Notes under the pieces: generated by a model
The model's input: the letters and a program-made list of their open reading frames with translations, nothing else
Database searches by the model: none
Told to the model about the DNA's origin: nothing
Translations under genes and position numbers: made by a program
Part shown: in pieces, positions 36,129 through 44,873 of the stretch
Layout: the number at the start of each line of letters is the position of its first letter
Numbering within the stretch: the stretch's first letter is position 1
NCBI RefSeq assembly: GCF_002806995.1
Contig: NZ_NIHE01000002.1
Coordinates: forward strand, 124,001-188,000
Direction: 5' to 3'
DNA length: 64,000 bases
DNA from: Confluentibacter lentus
GTDB taxonomy: Bacteria > Bacteroidota > Bacteroidia > Flavobacteriales > Flavobacteriaceae

Positions 36129-37378
36129 TTCAAATATTAGTTGTTGAAGACAACGAACACAAGCAAAGTAATATCAAGCAAATTATTTTAGACAACAGCA
36201 ATATTAAAGAAAATGATTTGCAAATTGTTTCATGTATAAAGGAAGCAAAAAAACTCTTATATGAACATTATTATGACTTACTTATTTTGGATTTAGTTCT
36301 TCCAATTGAAACTGGACTTGAAGCAAGTGCAAAAAATGGTGTCCAATTTTTAGAAGATATTCATTCTAGTCCTATGATTAAACCTCCAATTCATATTGTA
36401 GGTCTTTCAGGATTTAGTGATATGGTTGCAGAATATCATGAACAGTTTAGTAAAAAACTATGGAATTTAATAGATTACAGAGCGGACTCAACTGCTTGGC
36501 ATGATCAATTGAAGACAATAATATTTCATCTTGTAAAAACTAGACAGAGATTTATTCAATCTTCGGTAAAAAAACACAGTTATGATGTAGCAATAATAAC
36601 AGCACTTCCGCATCCAGAATTTGAGGCAATACTCAGATTAAATAATGGTAAATGGGAGCCGGTAGAGGTTGAAAATGATTTTATAAAGTACTACAAATCT
36701 ACATTTGTAGAAGGAGGCACAATTAAAACAATCATTGCTGCAACTGCTGACCAAATGGGGATGACTGCTGCAAGTCATTTATCAACAAAAATGATTTTAT
36801 ATTTCAAACCAAAATATTTAATTATGAGTGGCATTGCGGCAGGTATAAAAGATAGAGGATTAGGATATGGAGACATACTTGTTGCAGAGCAATCATGGGA
36901 TTATGGAAGTGGTAAAATTATTGAAATGGATAAAAAAAACGAATCTGAGCTCTCGGATATTAAGTTTCTACCTGACACTAGAGACATTCAATTAAGTGCT
37001 GACTTGAAAGCTAAAATTTCAAATTTCAAACTTTCTAGAGGTATGATTCTAGACAAAATACAAAATGAATGGCAAGGTGATTCTCCTTCAACTAAATTGC
37101 AACTTCATTTAGGACCAATTGGAAGTGGGTCTTATGTTATTTCAAGCGAATTAACACTGAAAGATATTAAAGAACATCAAAGAAAACTACTAGGTATAGA
37201 GATGGAAACTTTTGGAGTTTATTATGCTGCTGAACATAGTCCAGAGCCAAAAACAAAAGCAATTTCTATAAAATCAGTTTCTGACTATGGTGATGGCACA
37301 AAAAATGACAAATTCCAAAAGTATGCAGCATACACCAGTGCAAATTTTATTTATCAATTTATTATGACAGAATTATAA
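36125..37378 (+). CDS. dtcC: Detocs effector DtcC: receiver fused to ATP nucleosidase-type PNP domain
   Basis: 417 residues. Residues 1 to about 130: receiver with E8/D9 and phospho-acceptor D56 (LLILDLVLP). After a linker, residues about 150-415 form a nucleoside-phosphorylase-superfamily domain: SYDVAIITALPHPEFEAIL, MSGIAAGIKDRGLGYGDILVAEQ, the nucleoside-binding GIEMETFGVYYAA (E359, E361) and the catalytic-type VSDYGDG (D387). In Detocs the PNP effector, once phosphorylated, splits ATP into adenine and ribose-5'-triphosphate and aborts infection. All key acidic residues are present, so it should be active. Confidence 0.83.
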   Translation: MIQILVVEDNEHKQSNIKQIILDNSNIKENDLQIVSCIKEAKKLLYEHYYDLLILDLVLPIETGLEASAKNGVQFLEDIHSSPMIKPPIHIVGLSGFSDMVAEYHEQFSKKLWNLIDYRADSTAWHDQLKTIIFHLVKTRQRFIQSSVKKHSYDVAIITALPHPEFEAILRLNNGKWEPVEVENDFIKYYKSTFVEGGTIKTIIAATADQMGMTAASHLSTKMILYFKPKYLIMSGIAAGIKDRGLGYGDILVAEQSWDYGSGKIIEMDKKNESELSDIKFLPDTRDIQLSADLKAKISNFKLSRGMILDKIQNEWQGDSPSTKLQLHLGPIGSGSYVISSELTLKDIKEHQRKLLGIEMETFGVYYAAEHSPEPKTKAISIKSVSDYGDGTKNDKFQKYAAYTSANFIYQFIMTEL

Positions 37379-37393
37379 ACTATCACCCCTGCT

Positions 37394-37416
37394 GTGCGAA
37401 GTTTGTAACTTCGCAC
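37394..37416. repeat. 10-bp hairpin GTGCGAAGTT/AACTTCGCAC
   Basis: A perfect 10-bp stem with loop TGT directly after dtcC, preceded by CTGCT. It may serve as a weak terminator, though no T-run follows. The next 110 bases read open to a stop at 37531 but have no start and no family I recognise. A -7-like TATTTTTG at 37543-37550 could serve the GH2 gene. Confidence 0.6.
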
Positions 37417-37587
37417 CTAACAAATTCTCCTGAATTTCTGCTGCAAAAGCATGTTCCTAATCATGTTTTACGAGCGCAAACCTTAGTGCAAACGATTGTG
37501 CAGATTTCTGAATCAAAACAGATAAAGCAATAGCTTTTTGTCTATTTTTGAAAATAGTCTTCCATCAAGATAAAAACGCAATCAAGC

Positions 37588-40500
37588 ATGAAAAAAATAG
37601 TTGGTTTAATTATCACTCTGGCAAGTTTTACAATGTCAGCACAGCAACCTAAATTTGAGAACATTTATCCTTTCATCGAAAATACAGCAGTATTTGAAAT
37701 GAACCAGACGGAAGGTCACACGGTTTGTATTCCTTTTAAATCGGTTGGCGACGCATTAAATCTTCAGAAATCGAAGTCAGATAACGTGCTTTCTTTGAAT
37801 GGAACCTGGAAATTCCATTTTGCCAATACGCCAGAAGGTACACCCAACAACTTTTTTACATCAAATTTTAATGATCAGAAATGGTCTGACATCACCGTTC
37901 CCTCCAACTGGGAAATGCAGGGTTTTGGCGATCCTTTGTTCCGAAATGTGGCACACCCATTTAAATCCAATCCGCCTTTTGTTCCCCGCGAATACAACCC
38001 GACTGGCTCGTATCGCAAAACATTTACCCTACCCGCAAATTGGAAAAGCAAACGCATTTTTTTGCGCATGGAAAAAACCGCTTCGGCATCCTTTGTCTGG
38101 ATCAACGGACAGGAAGTGGGCTACAACGAAGGTGCACAAGAACCCGCTGAGTATGATATTACCAGTTTCCTAAAACCAGGGAAAAATACCATTGCCGTGA
38201 ACGTCATTAAATATTCAGATGGTGTGTATCTCGAAAGTCAGGACTATTGGCGACTGGCTGGTATTTTCGATGATGTTTGGTTGTATGCAAAAGAGGATGT
38301 GCATCTCTTCGACTGGTATGCCACTACCGACTTGGACGAAAACTATAAGAACGCAAAACTGAATTTGCAGATTACGGTAAATAACCAATCTAAAACCAAT
38401 AAACAGAATTACAAAGTTCGCACGTCGCTGTTTGATGCAAACAATGCATTGGTTCAGAATTTTACTTCTGATGCTGTTCAAATAACTGCTGATAATAAGC
38501 ACATTATTACTATGTCATCAGACGTATTAAATCCTAAAAAGTGGACCGCAGAAACGCCCAATCTTTATCGGCTAACCATGGAATTAATTAATGCCGAAGG
38601 AAGAACCGAAGAAGTCATTACGGGTCGTATTGGTTTTAAAGAGACTGAAATCCGCAATCAGGTTTTCTACCTCAATGGCAAGGCCATAAAATTGAACGGC
38701 ATCAATACACACATGCAACACCCTACTTTGGGGCATACTATGGACGAAGCCACCATCAGAAAAGATTTTGAACTGTTTAAACAATTCAACATCAATTGTG
38801 TACGCATATCACACTATCCACCTGTAAAACATTATCTGGAACTGGCAGACGAATATGGATTCTATATTATTGACGAAGCAGGCGTTGAAGCACATGCCAC
38901 TGAATACCTTAGCGATAATCTGGACTGGGAACCCATGTACCGCGAGCGGGTTCGCAAAATGGTGTTGCACGATCGCAATCATCCATCCATTCTTTTCTGG
39001 AGCGCCGGCAACGAAAGTGGCGAAGGGAAAAATATTTGTAACGTGATTGATGAAGGACGGAAATACGATACTACAAGATATTGGATGTATGGCGGAAATG
39101 CTTTTGCGCATGACTGCGAAGAGATTATTGGGCCACGTTACCCAACACCTTTTGAACTCAAAAATCAGGTGGGGATGGTTCCTGAAAGTGTTGATTCGCG
39201 ACCATCGTTTATGGACGAATACCTGTCGGTGGCCGGAAATGCTGGTGGCGGACTGGATGAGTATTGGGATGTGATTTACCAGTATCCACGCATCATGGGC
39301 GGAGCCATTTGGGATTTCGTGAGTCCAGGTTTGCTTGAGCCGGTTCGCAAATTAACGGATGCTTCACCAAACAAAATCCAAACCCACATCATGGGACGCG
39401 CCAAACTAGTTGCCGGACACGATGGAAAAGGCATTGATTTGAATGGTCACGACCAATGGGTGGAAGTTTATCAGGATAAAAATATTGAAATCTCAGGAGA
39501 TAAATTAACGGTTTCGCTTTGGGTTTTTCCACGCGATTTAATGAAAATGGGCGGCACACTGCTCACCAAAGGAAATTATCAATTTGGGTTACAGCAAAAC
39601 GGTGACAAGTCGATCGAGTTCTACATCAACACTGCGAGAATTTACAATTCGAGAAAAACAGTCGTCAGTGCTGCATTACCAAGCGATTGGACACAAAAAT
39701 GGCATCATGTGGCAGGTATTTATGATGGGAAAACCATCTCACTATATATAGACAATAAAAAGGTGGCTGAAGAACCTGTCACTGGGAACATTACCAATTT
39801 TCCTTTTCCTCTTAATGTGGGCAAGAATGCCGAGACACATGGTCAGCATACCACCAATTATTTGTGCGATGCCATTATCGATCAGGTGGGTATTTTCCCA
39901 GAAGCCATAGAAATCAATGATTTATATGCATCAAAACTAGACTTGAAAAATCGGGCAGCTTTGTGGCTCGATTTTGAACAAGAGCAAAACGAAGGCGAAT
40001 TTTTCAGCTATGGCATTGGCGCGCGTACCTATGGAAGTATTTTTCCCGATCGGGTTCCGCAGCCTGAAATGTGGCAAATAAAAAAGTCGGCTCAACCCAT
40101 TTCCGTAACATGGAGCCATGCCGAAAAAATGGAAATTGAAGTGCACAACCGACACTTTTTTACCAATACGAATGCTTTTGAAGCACGTTGGAATCTGGAG
40201 GAAAACGGCATATCAATAGCTTCCGGAACATTGGAGGTGGATGTGGAACCAGAATCAAAAAAAACCTATGTGCTTCCTATCCCAAAGCTTCAGCTAAAAG
40301 CCAGCGCCACCTATTTGGTAACCGTTAGTTTTCATTCAAAAGAAGCTACACAATGGGCGCCGAAAGGTTTTGAGCTGTATTGGGATCAATTGGAGATGCC
40401 ATGGATTATTCCTGCCGAGGAAAAATTGGCACAGCACGAGACCATTTCGTTGAAAGTGATTGATAATGAGCAACATTTGATGGTATCCGGAGTAAATTTT

Positions 40501-41355
40501 GATTATACCTTTAATAAAGCCGATGGACAATTGTACTCCATGAAATACATGGGTACAGAATTGTTGAAACAGGGAGCGCAACTCAATGTTTGGCGTGCGC
40601 CTGTGGCAAACGAATTGGACGACTGGACCGCTGGTTCAGCCAGAACGCAGGGCTACGGAACGATGGTTGCTGCTTCATGGTATGCTATCGGTCTAGATAA
40701 TATGAATTCAAAATTGGAATCATTTCGGGTTGAAAATAAAGATGGCAATGTCATTGTAAGTGTTCGCGACATTGCTCTTTTTGGAAATTCAGGCAGGGCA
40801 GGCTTCGACAATGAGATGATTTACACCATTTCGCCCGACGGCGACATTAGTTTACAGCACACGATTAATCCGCATGGAAGAATGCCCATGATGTTGCCGC
40901 GCATCGGAACAACATGGGTATTCAATAACCAAATGCAACATGTAGAATGGTTTGGACGTGGGCCGCAGGAGAATTATCCCGATCGCAAAACTGGGTATCG
41001 TATTGGGCTTTATCAGTCAACGGTTGATGCGATGTTTGTACCGTACTTGATTCCTCAGGATACTGGCTTGCGCACTGACAACCACTATGTGCGACTGACA
41101 AATGCTGAAGGCATCGGAATTGAGTTTTCGGCAGATAAACCATTCAATTTTAATGCCTATAATTACAGTACCGAAAATTTGTCAAAGGCAAAATATAATT
41201 ATCAATTGATTAAATCGGATGGTGTCACATTCAATTTTGACTACCAGACCACCGGTGTAGGAGGCACGGCCATTGGGGTGCTCAATAACTATCAAACCAT
41301 TCCTCAAGCCATAAAGTTCACAAGTTCTATAAAACCATTTAAAATCAATGAGTAG
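37588..41355 (+). CDS. Exported GH2 beta-galactosidase-like enzyme with LamG insertion
   Basis: 1255 residues with signal peptide (IVGLIITLASFTMSAQQ). GH2 sugar-binding domain (about 50-240), immunoglobulin-like domain, TIM barrel with acid/base E476 in FWSAGNESG and nucleophile E544 in FMDEYLSVAGN, then a concanavalin/LamG domain (about 605-780: DLNGHDQWVEVYQD, LTVSLWVFP, KWHHVAGIYDGKTISLYIDNKK). A C-terminal LacZ small-chain-like domain follows (FNYTFN, WRAPVANELD, WFGRGPQENYPDRKTG). A periplasmic polysaccharide-degrading role is likely. The G+C is visibly higher than in the flanking dtc genes. Confidence 0.9.
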   Translation: MKKIVGLIITLASFTMSAQQPKFENIYPFIENTAVFEMNQTEGHTVCIPFKSVGDALNLQKSKSDNVLSLNGTWKFHFANTPEGTPNNFFTSNFNDQKWSDITVPSNWEMQGFGDPLFRNVAHPFKSNPPFVPREYNPTGSYRKTFTLPANWKSKRIFLRMEKTASASFVWINGQEVGYNEGAQEPAEYDITSFLKPGKNTIAVNVIKYSDGVYLESQDYWRLAGIFDDVWLYAKEDVHLFDWYATTDLDENYKNAKLNLQITVNNQSKTNKQNYKVRTSLFDANNALVQNFTSDAVQITADNKHIITMSSDVLNPKKWTAETPNLYRLTMELINAEGRTEEVITGRIGFKETEIRNQVFYLNGKAIKLNGINTHMQHPTLGHTMDEATIRKDFELFKQFNINCVRISHYPPVKHYLELADEYGFYIIDEAGVEAHATEYLSDNLDWEPMYRERVRKMVLHDRNHPSILFWSAGNESGEGKNICNVIDEGRKYDTTRYWMYGGNAFAHDCEEIIGPRYPTPFELKNQVGMVPESVDSRPSFMDEYLSVAGNAGGGLDEYWDVIYQYPRIMGGAIWDFVSPGLLEPVRKLTDASPNKIQTHIMGRAKLVAGHDGKGIDLNGHDQWVEVYQDKNIEISGDKLTVSLWVFPRDLMKMGGTLLTKGNYQFGLQQNGDKSIEFYINTARIYNSRKTVVSAALPSDWTQKWHHVAGIYDGKTISLYIDNKKVAEEPVTGNITNFPFPLNVGKNAETHGQHTTNYLCDAIIDQVGIFPEAIEINDLYASKLDLKNRAALWLDFEQEQNEGEFFSYGIGARTYGSIFPDRVPQPEMWQIKKSAQPISVTWSHAEKMEIEVHNRHFFTNTNAFEARWNLEENGISIASGTLEVDVEPESKKTYVLPIPKLQLKASATYLVTVSFHSKEATQWAPKGFELYWDQLEMPWIIPAEEKLAQHETISLKVIDNEQHLMVSGVNFDYTFNKADGQLYSMKYMGTELLKQGAQLNVWRAPVANELDDWTAGSARTQGYGTMVAASWYAIGLDNMNSKLESFRVENKDGNVIVSVRDIALFGNSGRAGFDNEMIYTISPDGDISLQHTINPHGRMPMMLPRIGTTWVFNNQMQHVEWFGRGPQENYPDRKTGYRIGLYQSTVDAMFVPYLIPQDTGLRTDNHYVRLTNAEGIGIEFSADKPFNFNAYNYSTENLSKAKYNYQLIKSDGVTFNFDYQTTGVGGTAIGVLNNYQTIPQAIKFTSSIKPFKINE

Positions 41356-41390
41356 GCTGATAAATAACCGGTAACAACAGTATAAAAAAT

Positions 41391-41408
41391 TGCTAGTTTT
41401 AGCTAGCA
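41391..41408. repeat. Short palindrome after the GH2 gene
   Basis: TGCTAG-TTTTAG-CTAGCA, a 6-bp perfect stem 36 bp after the GH2 stop. There is no T-run, so it is at best a weak terminator. Confidence 0.35.
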
Positions 41409-41490
41409 CAAAGTTGGTTGCTTGTTTGCCTGCTCCCATAAATAAATAACCAATCCATAGTTCGCAAACGATATTTTTATCACTTTTGTA

Positions 41491-42273
41491 ATGATGCAAA
41501 AACTAGACATTAGAACAGTAGATGTTATTCAATATTTGCAACCTTTACGAGAAGGTGGCTCGTTGCCTGCTATTGTGAAAGCAGATGATGGGTTTTTGTA
41601 TGTGCTAAAATTTAGAGGTGCCGGGCAAGGTAAAATGGCATTGATTGCAGAATTTATGGGTGGCGAACTGGCAAGAGCCATAGGCTTAAAAGTGCCTGAA
41701 TTGGTATTTATGAATCTGGATGAATCCTTTAGCAAAACCCAACCCGATGAAGAAATACAAGACTTGCTTAAATTTAGTGTCGGCTTGAATCTGGGCTTGC
41801 ATTTTTTATCGAGCGCCATCACCTTCGATCCTTTAGTGACCACGGTTGATGGTTTGACAGCATCAAAAATAGTGCTGTTGGATAGCCTTATCAGCAACAT
41901 TGACCGTACCGATAAAAATACCAATTTATTGTATTGGAACAAGGAATTATGGGTGATAGACAATGGGGCTAGTTTTTATTTTCATCATAATTGGCCACAA
42001 TGGAGAGACCACCTTACTAGAACCTTTCCGCTTATTAAAGACCATGTGCTTTTAAAAAAAGCGGACCAGCTACCCGAGGCAGCAAAAGAGATTAAACGCT
42101 TGCTGACAGAGGATATTATTAGGGATATTGTGTCGTCCATTCCAGAAGATTGGTTGCAAAACGAATCTGAAATTACGAGTCCAAACGACATGAGAGCCGC
42201 CTATATGGAATATATGATGACCAAACTTTCCAACATCGATTTACTAGTTAAAGAAGCCGCCGATGCTAGATAA
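41491..42273 (+). CDS. HipA-like kinase family protein (HipA_2 type)
   Basis: 260 residues, about half the length of classical HipA. A kinase-like core is visible: VKADDGFLYVLKFRG (nucleotide strand with Lys), GELARAIGLKVPELVF, the catalytic-loop-like SNIDRTDKNTNLL (about residues 133-145) and the metal-binding WVIDNGASFYFHH. This short family is regularly encoded with DUF3037 proteins. No HipB-like antitoxin is present, so classical toxin function should not be assumed. Overlaps the next gene by 11 bp. Confidence 0.8.
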   Translation: MMQKLDIRTVDVIQYLQPLREGGSLPAIVKADDGFLYVLKFRGAGQGKMALIAEFMGGELARAIGLKVPELVFMNLDESFSKTQPDEEIQDLLKFSVGLNLGLHFLSSAITFDPLVTTVDGLTASKIVLLDSLISNIDRTDKNTNLLYWNKELWVIDNGASFYFHHNWPQWRDHLTRTFPLIKDHVLLKKADQLPEAAKEIKRLLTEDIIRDIVSSIPEDWLQNESEITSPNDMRAAYMEYMMTKLSNIDLLVKEAADAR

Positions 42274-42646
42274 ATTCACATTTAAATATGCCATTATTAG
42301 ATTGGTCCCTAAAGTGGAGCGCGAGGAGTTCTTTAATGTGGGTGTCATCCTGTTTTGCAAACGCAAAAAGTTTTTAGACCTCAAGTACCACATCAGCGAA
42401 GCTAAACTAAAAGCGTTTTCCTCTGAAATAGAATTGGACGTCTTAAATGACTATTTGAATGCATGGAAGCTCATTTGCCAAGGCGATGCTTCTGGCGGAA
42501 AAATAGGTGCTTTAGAATTATCAGAACGGTTTGGATGGCTCACAGCTTGTAGAAGTACCATCATTCAAAGTTCTAAAACCTATTCTGGTTTGGATAGCGA
42601 CCCACAAAAAGCCTTAGAGGATATATTTAATAGGCATGTTTTGTAA
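42263..42646 (+). CDS. DUF3037 protein, partner of the HipA-like kinase
   Basis: 127 residues matching DUF3037: the opening FKYAIIRLVPKVEREEFFNVGVILFCKRKKFLDLKY is diagnostic. Function unknown; family members are found next to HipA-like kinases, as here with an 11-bp overlap, so the two proteins likely act together. No HTH is seen. Confidence 0.85.
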   Translation: MLDKFTFKYAIIRLVPKVEREEFFNVGVILFCKRKKFLDLKYHISEAKLKAFSSEIELDVLNDYLNAWKLICQGDASGGKIGALELSERFGWLTACRSTIIQSSKTYSGLDSDPQKALEDIFNRHVL

Positions 42647-42793
42647 AGTTTGATTCATGCACAACTATTTAATTTACTATTTTTAGCATCTAACTAAAAT
42701 AAAAAAATGAAACACCTATGAGAATAACATTCATACGCGAGGATGATTATTCTGGGTGTTGCATCTGACAGAAATTTAAAATAATATAAACAG

Positions 42794-43777
42794 ATGAAAG
42801 TATTATTTATTGGTGGTACCGGCAACATCAGTTCGGCATGTTCTGAATTAGCCATTTCCAGAGGTATTGATTTATATCACTTAAACAGAGGTAAAACTTC
42901 TGAAATAAGACCGATTGAAGGTGTAAAAACAATTATTGCGGACATTAGAAATATTGAAGAAACCAAAAAAGCCATTGAAAACCACCATTTTGATGCCGTA
43001 GTAGATTGGATTGCTTTTGAGCCAGAACACTTACAAAATGATATTGAGCTATTTTCTGGCAAAACAAAACAATTTGTTTTTATCAGTTCGGCGTCTATTT
43101 ACCAAACACCTCCAGAAAAACTTCCCGTAACCGAAGACACGATTTTAGACAATCCGTTTTGGGAATATTCCAGAAATAAAATTACTTGCGAAAACCTGTT
43201 GCGGGACGCCTACAAAAAAACAGGATTTCCTTATACCATTGTTCGTCCATCACACACCTACGATAAAACCAGCATCCCCATTACAGGTGGTTACACCACT
43301 TTACATAGAATGAAACAAGGCTTGCCCGTGATTGTTCATGGCGATGGTACGTCTATTTGGACGTTGACGCACCATAAGGATTTTGCGGTTGGATTTGTGG
43401 GCCTTTTAGGAAACCCAAAAGCCATCAATGAAGCGTACCACATTACAAATGATGAAAAGCTTACTTGGAACCAAATTTATACTTTGTTTGCCAAAGAACT
43501 GGGTGTGGAACCTAAATTAGTTCATGTGCCATCAAAAATAATAGCTACATACAATAAAGAGATTGGTGATGGTTTATTAGGTGACAAAACCCATAGCATG
43601 CTATTTGACAATGCTAAAATTAGAAGTATCGTGCCAGATTTTAATCCGAAAATCCCTTTTAGCGACGGCGTTAAAGAGATTGTTGCGTGGTATGAAGCCG
43701 ATGTCTCCCGTCAAAAATTTGATAAAGATTTTAATGATTTAACGGAGCGGATTTTAGGAGATTGTAAGTGGTTATAA
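42794..43777 (+). CDS. NAD(P)-dependent epimerase/dehydratase (extended SDR)
   Basis: 327 residues. Rossmann start KVLFIGGTGNISSACSELAISRG, VVDWIAFEPEH, ISSASIYQTPPEKLPVTED, an atypical catalytic region (WEYSRNKITCENLL, giving YxxxK) and IVRPSHTYD. It resembles nucleotide-sugar epimerase-like SDRs in plant and bacterial clades (CSP41-like). Substrate cannot be told from sequence. Stands alone between the DUF3037 gene and a repeat cluster. Confidence 0.8.
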   Translation: MKVLFIGGTGNISSACSELAISRGIDLYHLNRGKTSEIRPIEGVKTIIADIRNIEETKKAIENHHFDAVVDWIAFEPEHLQNDIELFSGKTKQFVFISSASIYQTPPEKLPVTEDTILDNPFWEYSRNKITCENLLRDAYKKTGFPYTIVRPSHTYDKTSIPITGGYTTLHRMKQGLPVIVHGDGTSIWTLTHHKDFAVGFVGLLGNPKAINEAYHITNDEKLTWNQIYTLFAKELGVEPKLVHVPSKIIATYNKEIGDGLLGDKTHSMLFDNAKIRSIVPDFNPKIPFSDGVKEIVAWYEADVSRQKFDKDFNDLTERILGDCKWL

Positions 43778-43794
43778 CTATTAATTGATTTGTT

Positions 43795-43982
43795 CTCGAT
43801 ACAAAATACCCCGTTCCTCGGCATTTCACTCGAACTGACAGGCTAACTATAAGCATATTCAATGACCTTAAATGTCACTTCGAGTGATTTTCGAAGCATG
43901 AGAAAATTGTATCGAGAAGCTTATTTAACTGAGGTTCACGATACAAAATACCTCGTTCCTCGGCATTTCACTCGAACTGACA
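43795..43982. repeat. Cluster of three dispersed repeat copies
   Basis: Two direct 46-bp copies (43795-43840 and 43937-43982) are nearly identical (CGATACAAAATACC... ...TCACTCGAACTGACA). Between them lies an inverted, more diverged copy (about 43873-43916; TGTCACTTCGAGTG...TGTATCGAG). The first and middle copies can fold into a long hairpin. This fills the spacer between the SDR gene and the UDG-like gene. Confidence 0.8.
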
Positions 43983-43993
43983 TTTAATGATGT

Positions 43994-44677
43994 TTAAAAA
44001 AACTCACGATACTGCATCACTCTAAAATCGAAAGCCGTAAATTTTGGATTGTTCTGCTTAAGTTGCTTAAACAAGGGCATACTTCCAATGGCCCTATTTG
44101 CGGAACCTGATGCCGACGTTAAAGACACGGTTTTTATGGTTCTGAAAATAGATTGCTTCGCTTTGCTCGCAATTGTGGGTAGATTGAATTGGTGGATTCT
44201 TGGAATTTCATCAGATACTAATTCCAATGTAATGCTATAATCTTTAATATGTTTTCTGAAGAAATATTCGGGACCGTTTTTGCTATTTCCGCCAGTAAAT
44301 AGCAAAGTGTCTATATTGGGAAATTGGTTTAAATAACCAATTAAGTTACGAAGCTGAATGTTTTTCATTCCCAAATCCGATGCATCTATTTTTTCGCGTT
44401 CGCAGCTTTCTACGATATCGCAAACACCGATGTTGTGATTTATTAAAAACTGTTTTCGTTGTTCTATGGCTTCTTCAGAATTGTCATATCTTAAACTGAG
44501 GTTATAGATATTGTCGATAAACAACCAAAGGGAATTGTAATAACTGCCGTAACAAAAATCGACATCCTTTTCCAATAAATTTCCTGTTGAAAAGCGTGGT
44601 GGCGGTAAGGTGCCCACTATTAATTTTGTAGTGGTTTCGTGTATGAATGGTTTATATGGATGCTTGTGTTTAAACAC
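43994..44677 (-). CDS. Uracil-DNA-glycosylase-fold protein with in-frame repeat insert
   Basis: 227 residues resembling the UDG superfamily: KLIVGTLPPPRFS near the start, VDFCYGSYYNSLW, and LTSASGSANRAIG (equivalent to the LPSPSG-type loop of UDGs). DNA repair activity is plausible but unproven. Between LPT and TIKTVSLTS the chain contains IASKAKQSIFR, encoded by a palindromic-repeat fragment (44150-44173), so the native protein was about ten residues shorter. The fold may tolerate it, as the frame is kept. Confidence 0.65.
   Translation of the reverse strand: MFKHKHPYKPFIHETTTKLIVGTLPPPRFSTGNLLEKDVDFCYGSYYNSLWLFIDNIYNLSLRYDNSEEAIEQRKQFLINHNIGVCDIVESCEREKIDASDLGMKNIQLRNLIGYLNQFPNIDTLLFTGGNSKNGPEYFFRKHIKDYSITLELVSDEIPRIHQFNLPTIASKAKQSIFRTIKTVSLTSASGSANRAIGSMPLFKQLKQNNPKFTAFDFRVMQYREFF
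44150..44173. repeat. Palindromic-repeat fragment inside a coding region
   Basis: AGATTGCTTCGCTTTGCTCG followed by CAAT matches one arm of the dispersed element family seen in the trp spacers (minus-strand reading ATTGCGAGC...GAAGCAATCT). It keeps the reading frame of the UDG-like gene. Confidence 0.65.
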
Positions 44678-44738
44678 AATTTACTAGGATTTTTAAGTTA
44701 ATTTTCGTATTATTAAGATTATAAAATACATCAAAACT

Positions 44739-44873
44739 ATGGGAAAAGGTGATAAAAAAACGAAACGCGGGAAAATACACCATGGCACTTTTGGTACAAG
44801 GAGACCCCGAATTAAGAAAAAACGCTCTGCAGAAAGTAAGATTGATATCGGCAACAAAGCAACCATTAAATAA
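44739..44873 (+). CDS. Ribosomal protein bTHX (30S THX)
   Basis: 44 codons: MGKGDKKTKRGKIHHGTFGT followed by RRPRIKKKR and an acidic-basic tail. The GKGDxKTxRGKIxxGTxGxxRPR pattern is the signature of the 30S-bound THX peptide that stabilises the small subunit in Thermus and is widespread in Bacteroidota. It ends exactly one base before the stop of the convergent gene at 44874. Confidence 0.9.
   Translation: MGKGDKKTKRGKIHHGTFGTRRPRIKKKRSAESKIDIGNKATIK

Noticed and set aside
36125-37378. Ordinary response regulator next to an MTA/SAH nucleosidase
   Set aside because: The two domains are fused in one protein and follow a sensor kinase and lone receiver with 4-bp overlaps; that combination is specific to Detocs rather than methylthioadenosine recycling.
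37423-37533. Possible truncated gene before the GH2 enzyme
   Set aside because: Open frame without a start and without a recognisable family; could be chance.
42718-42771. 17-codon open frame between DUF3037 and the SDR gene
   Set aside because: Too short, no matching context, and ends in CC-rich random-looking residues.
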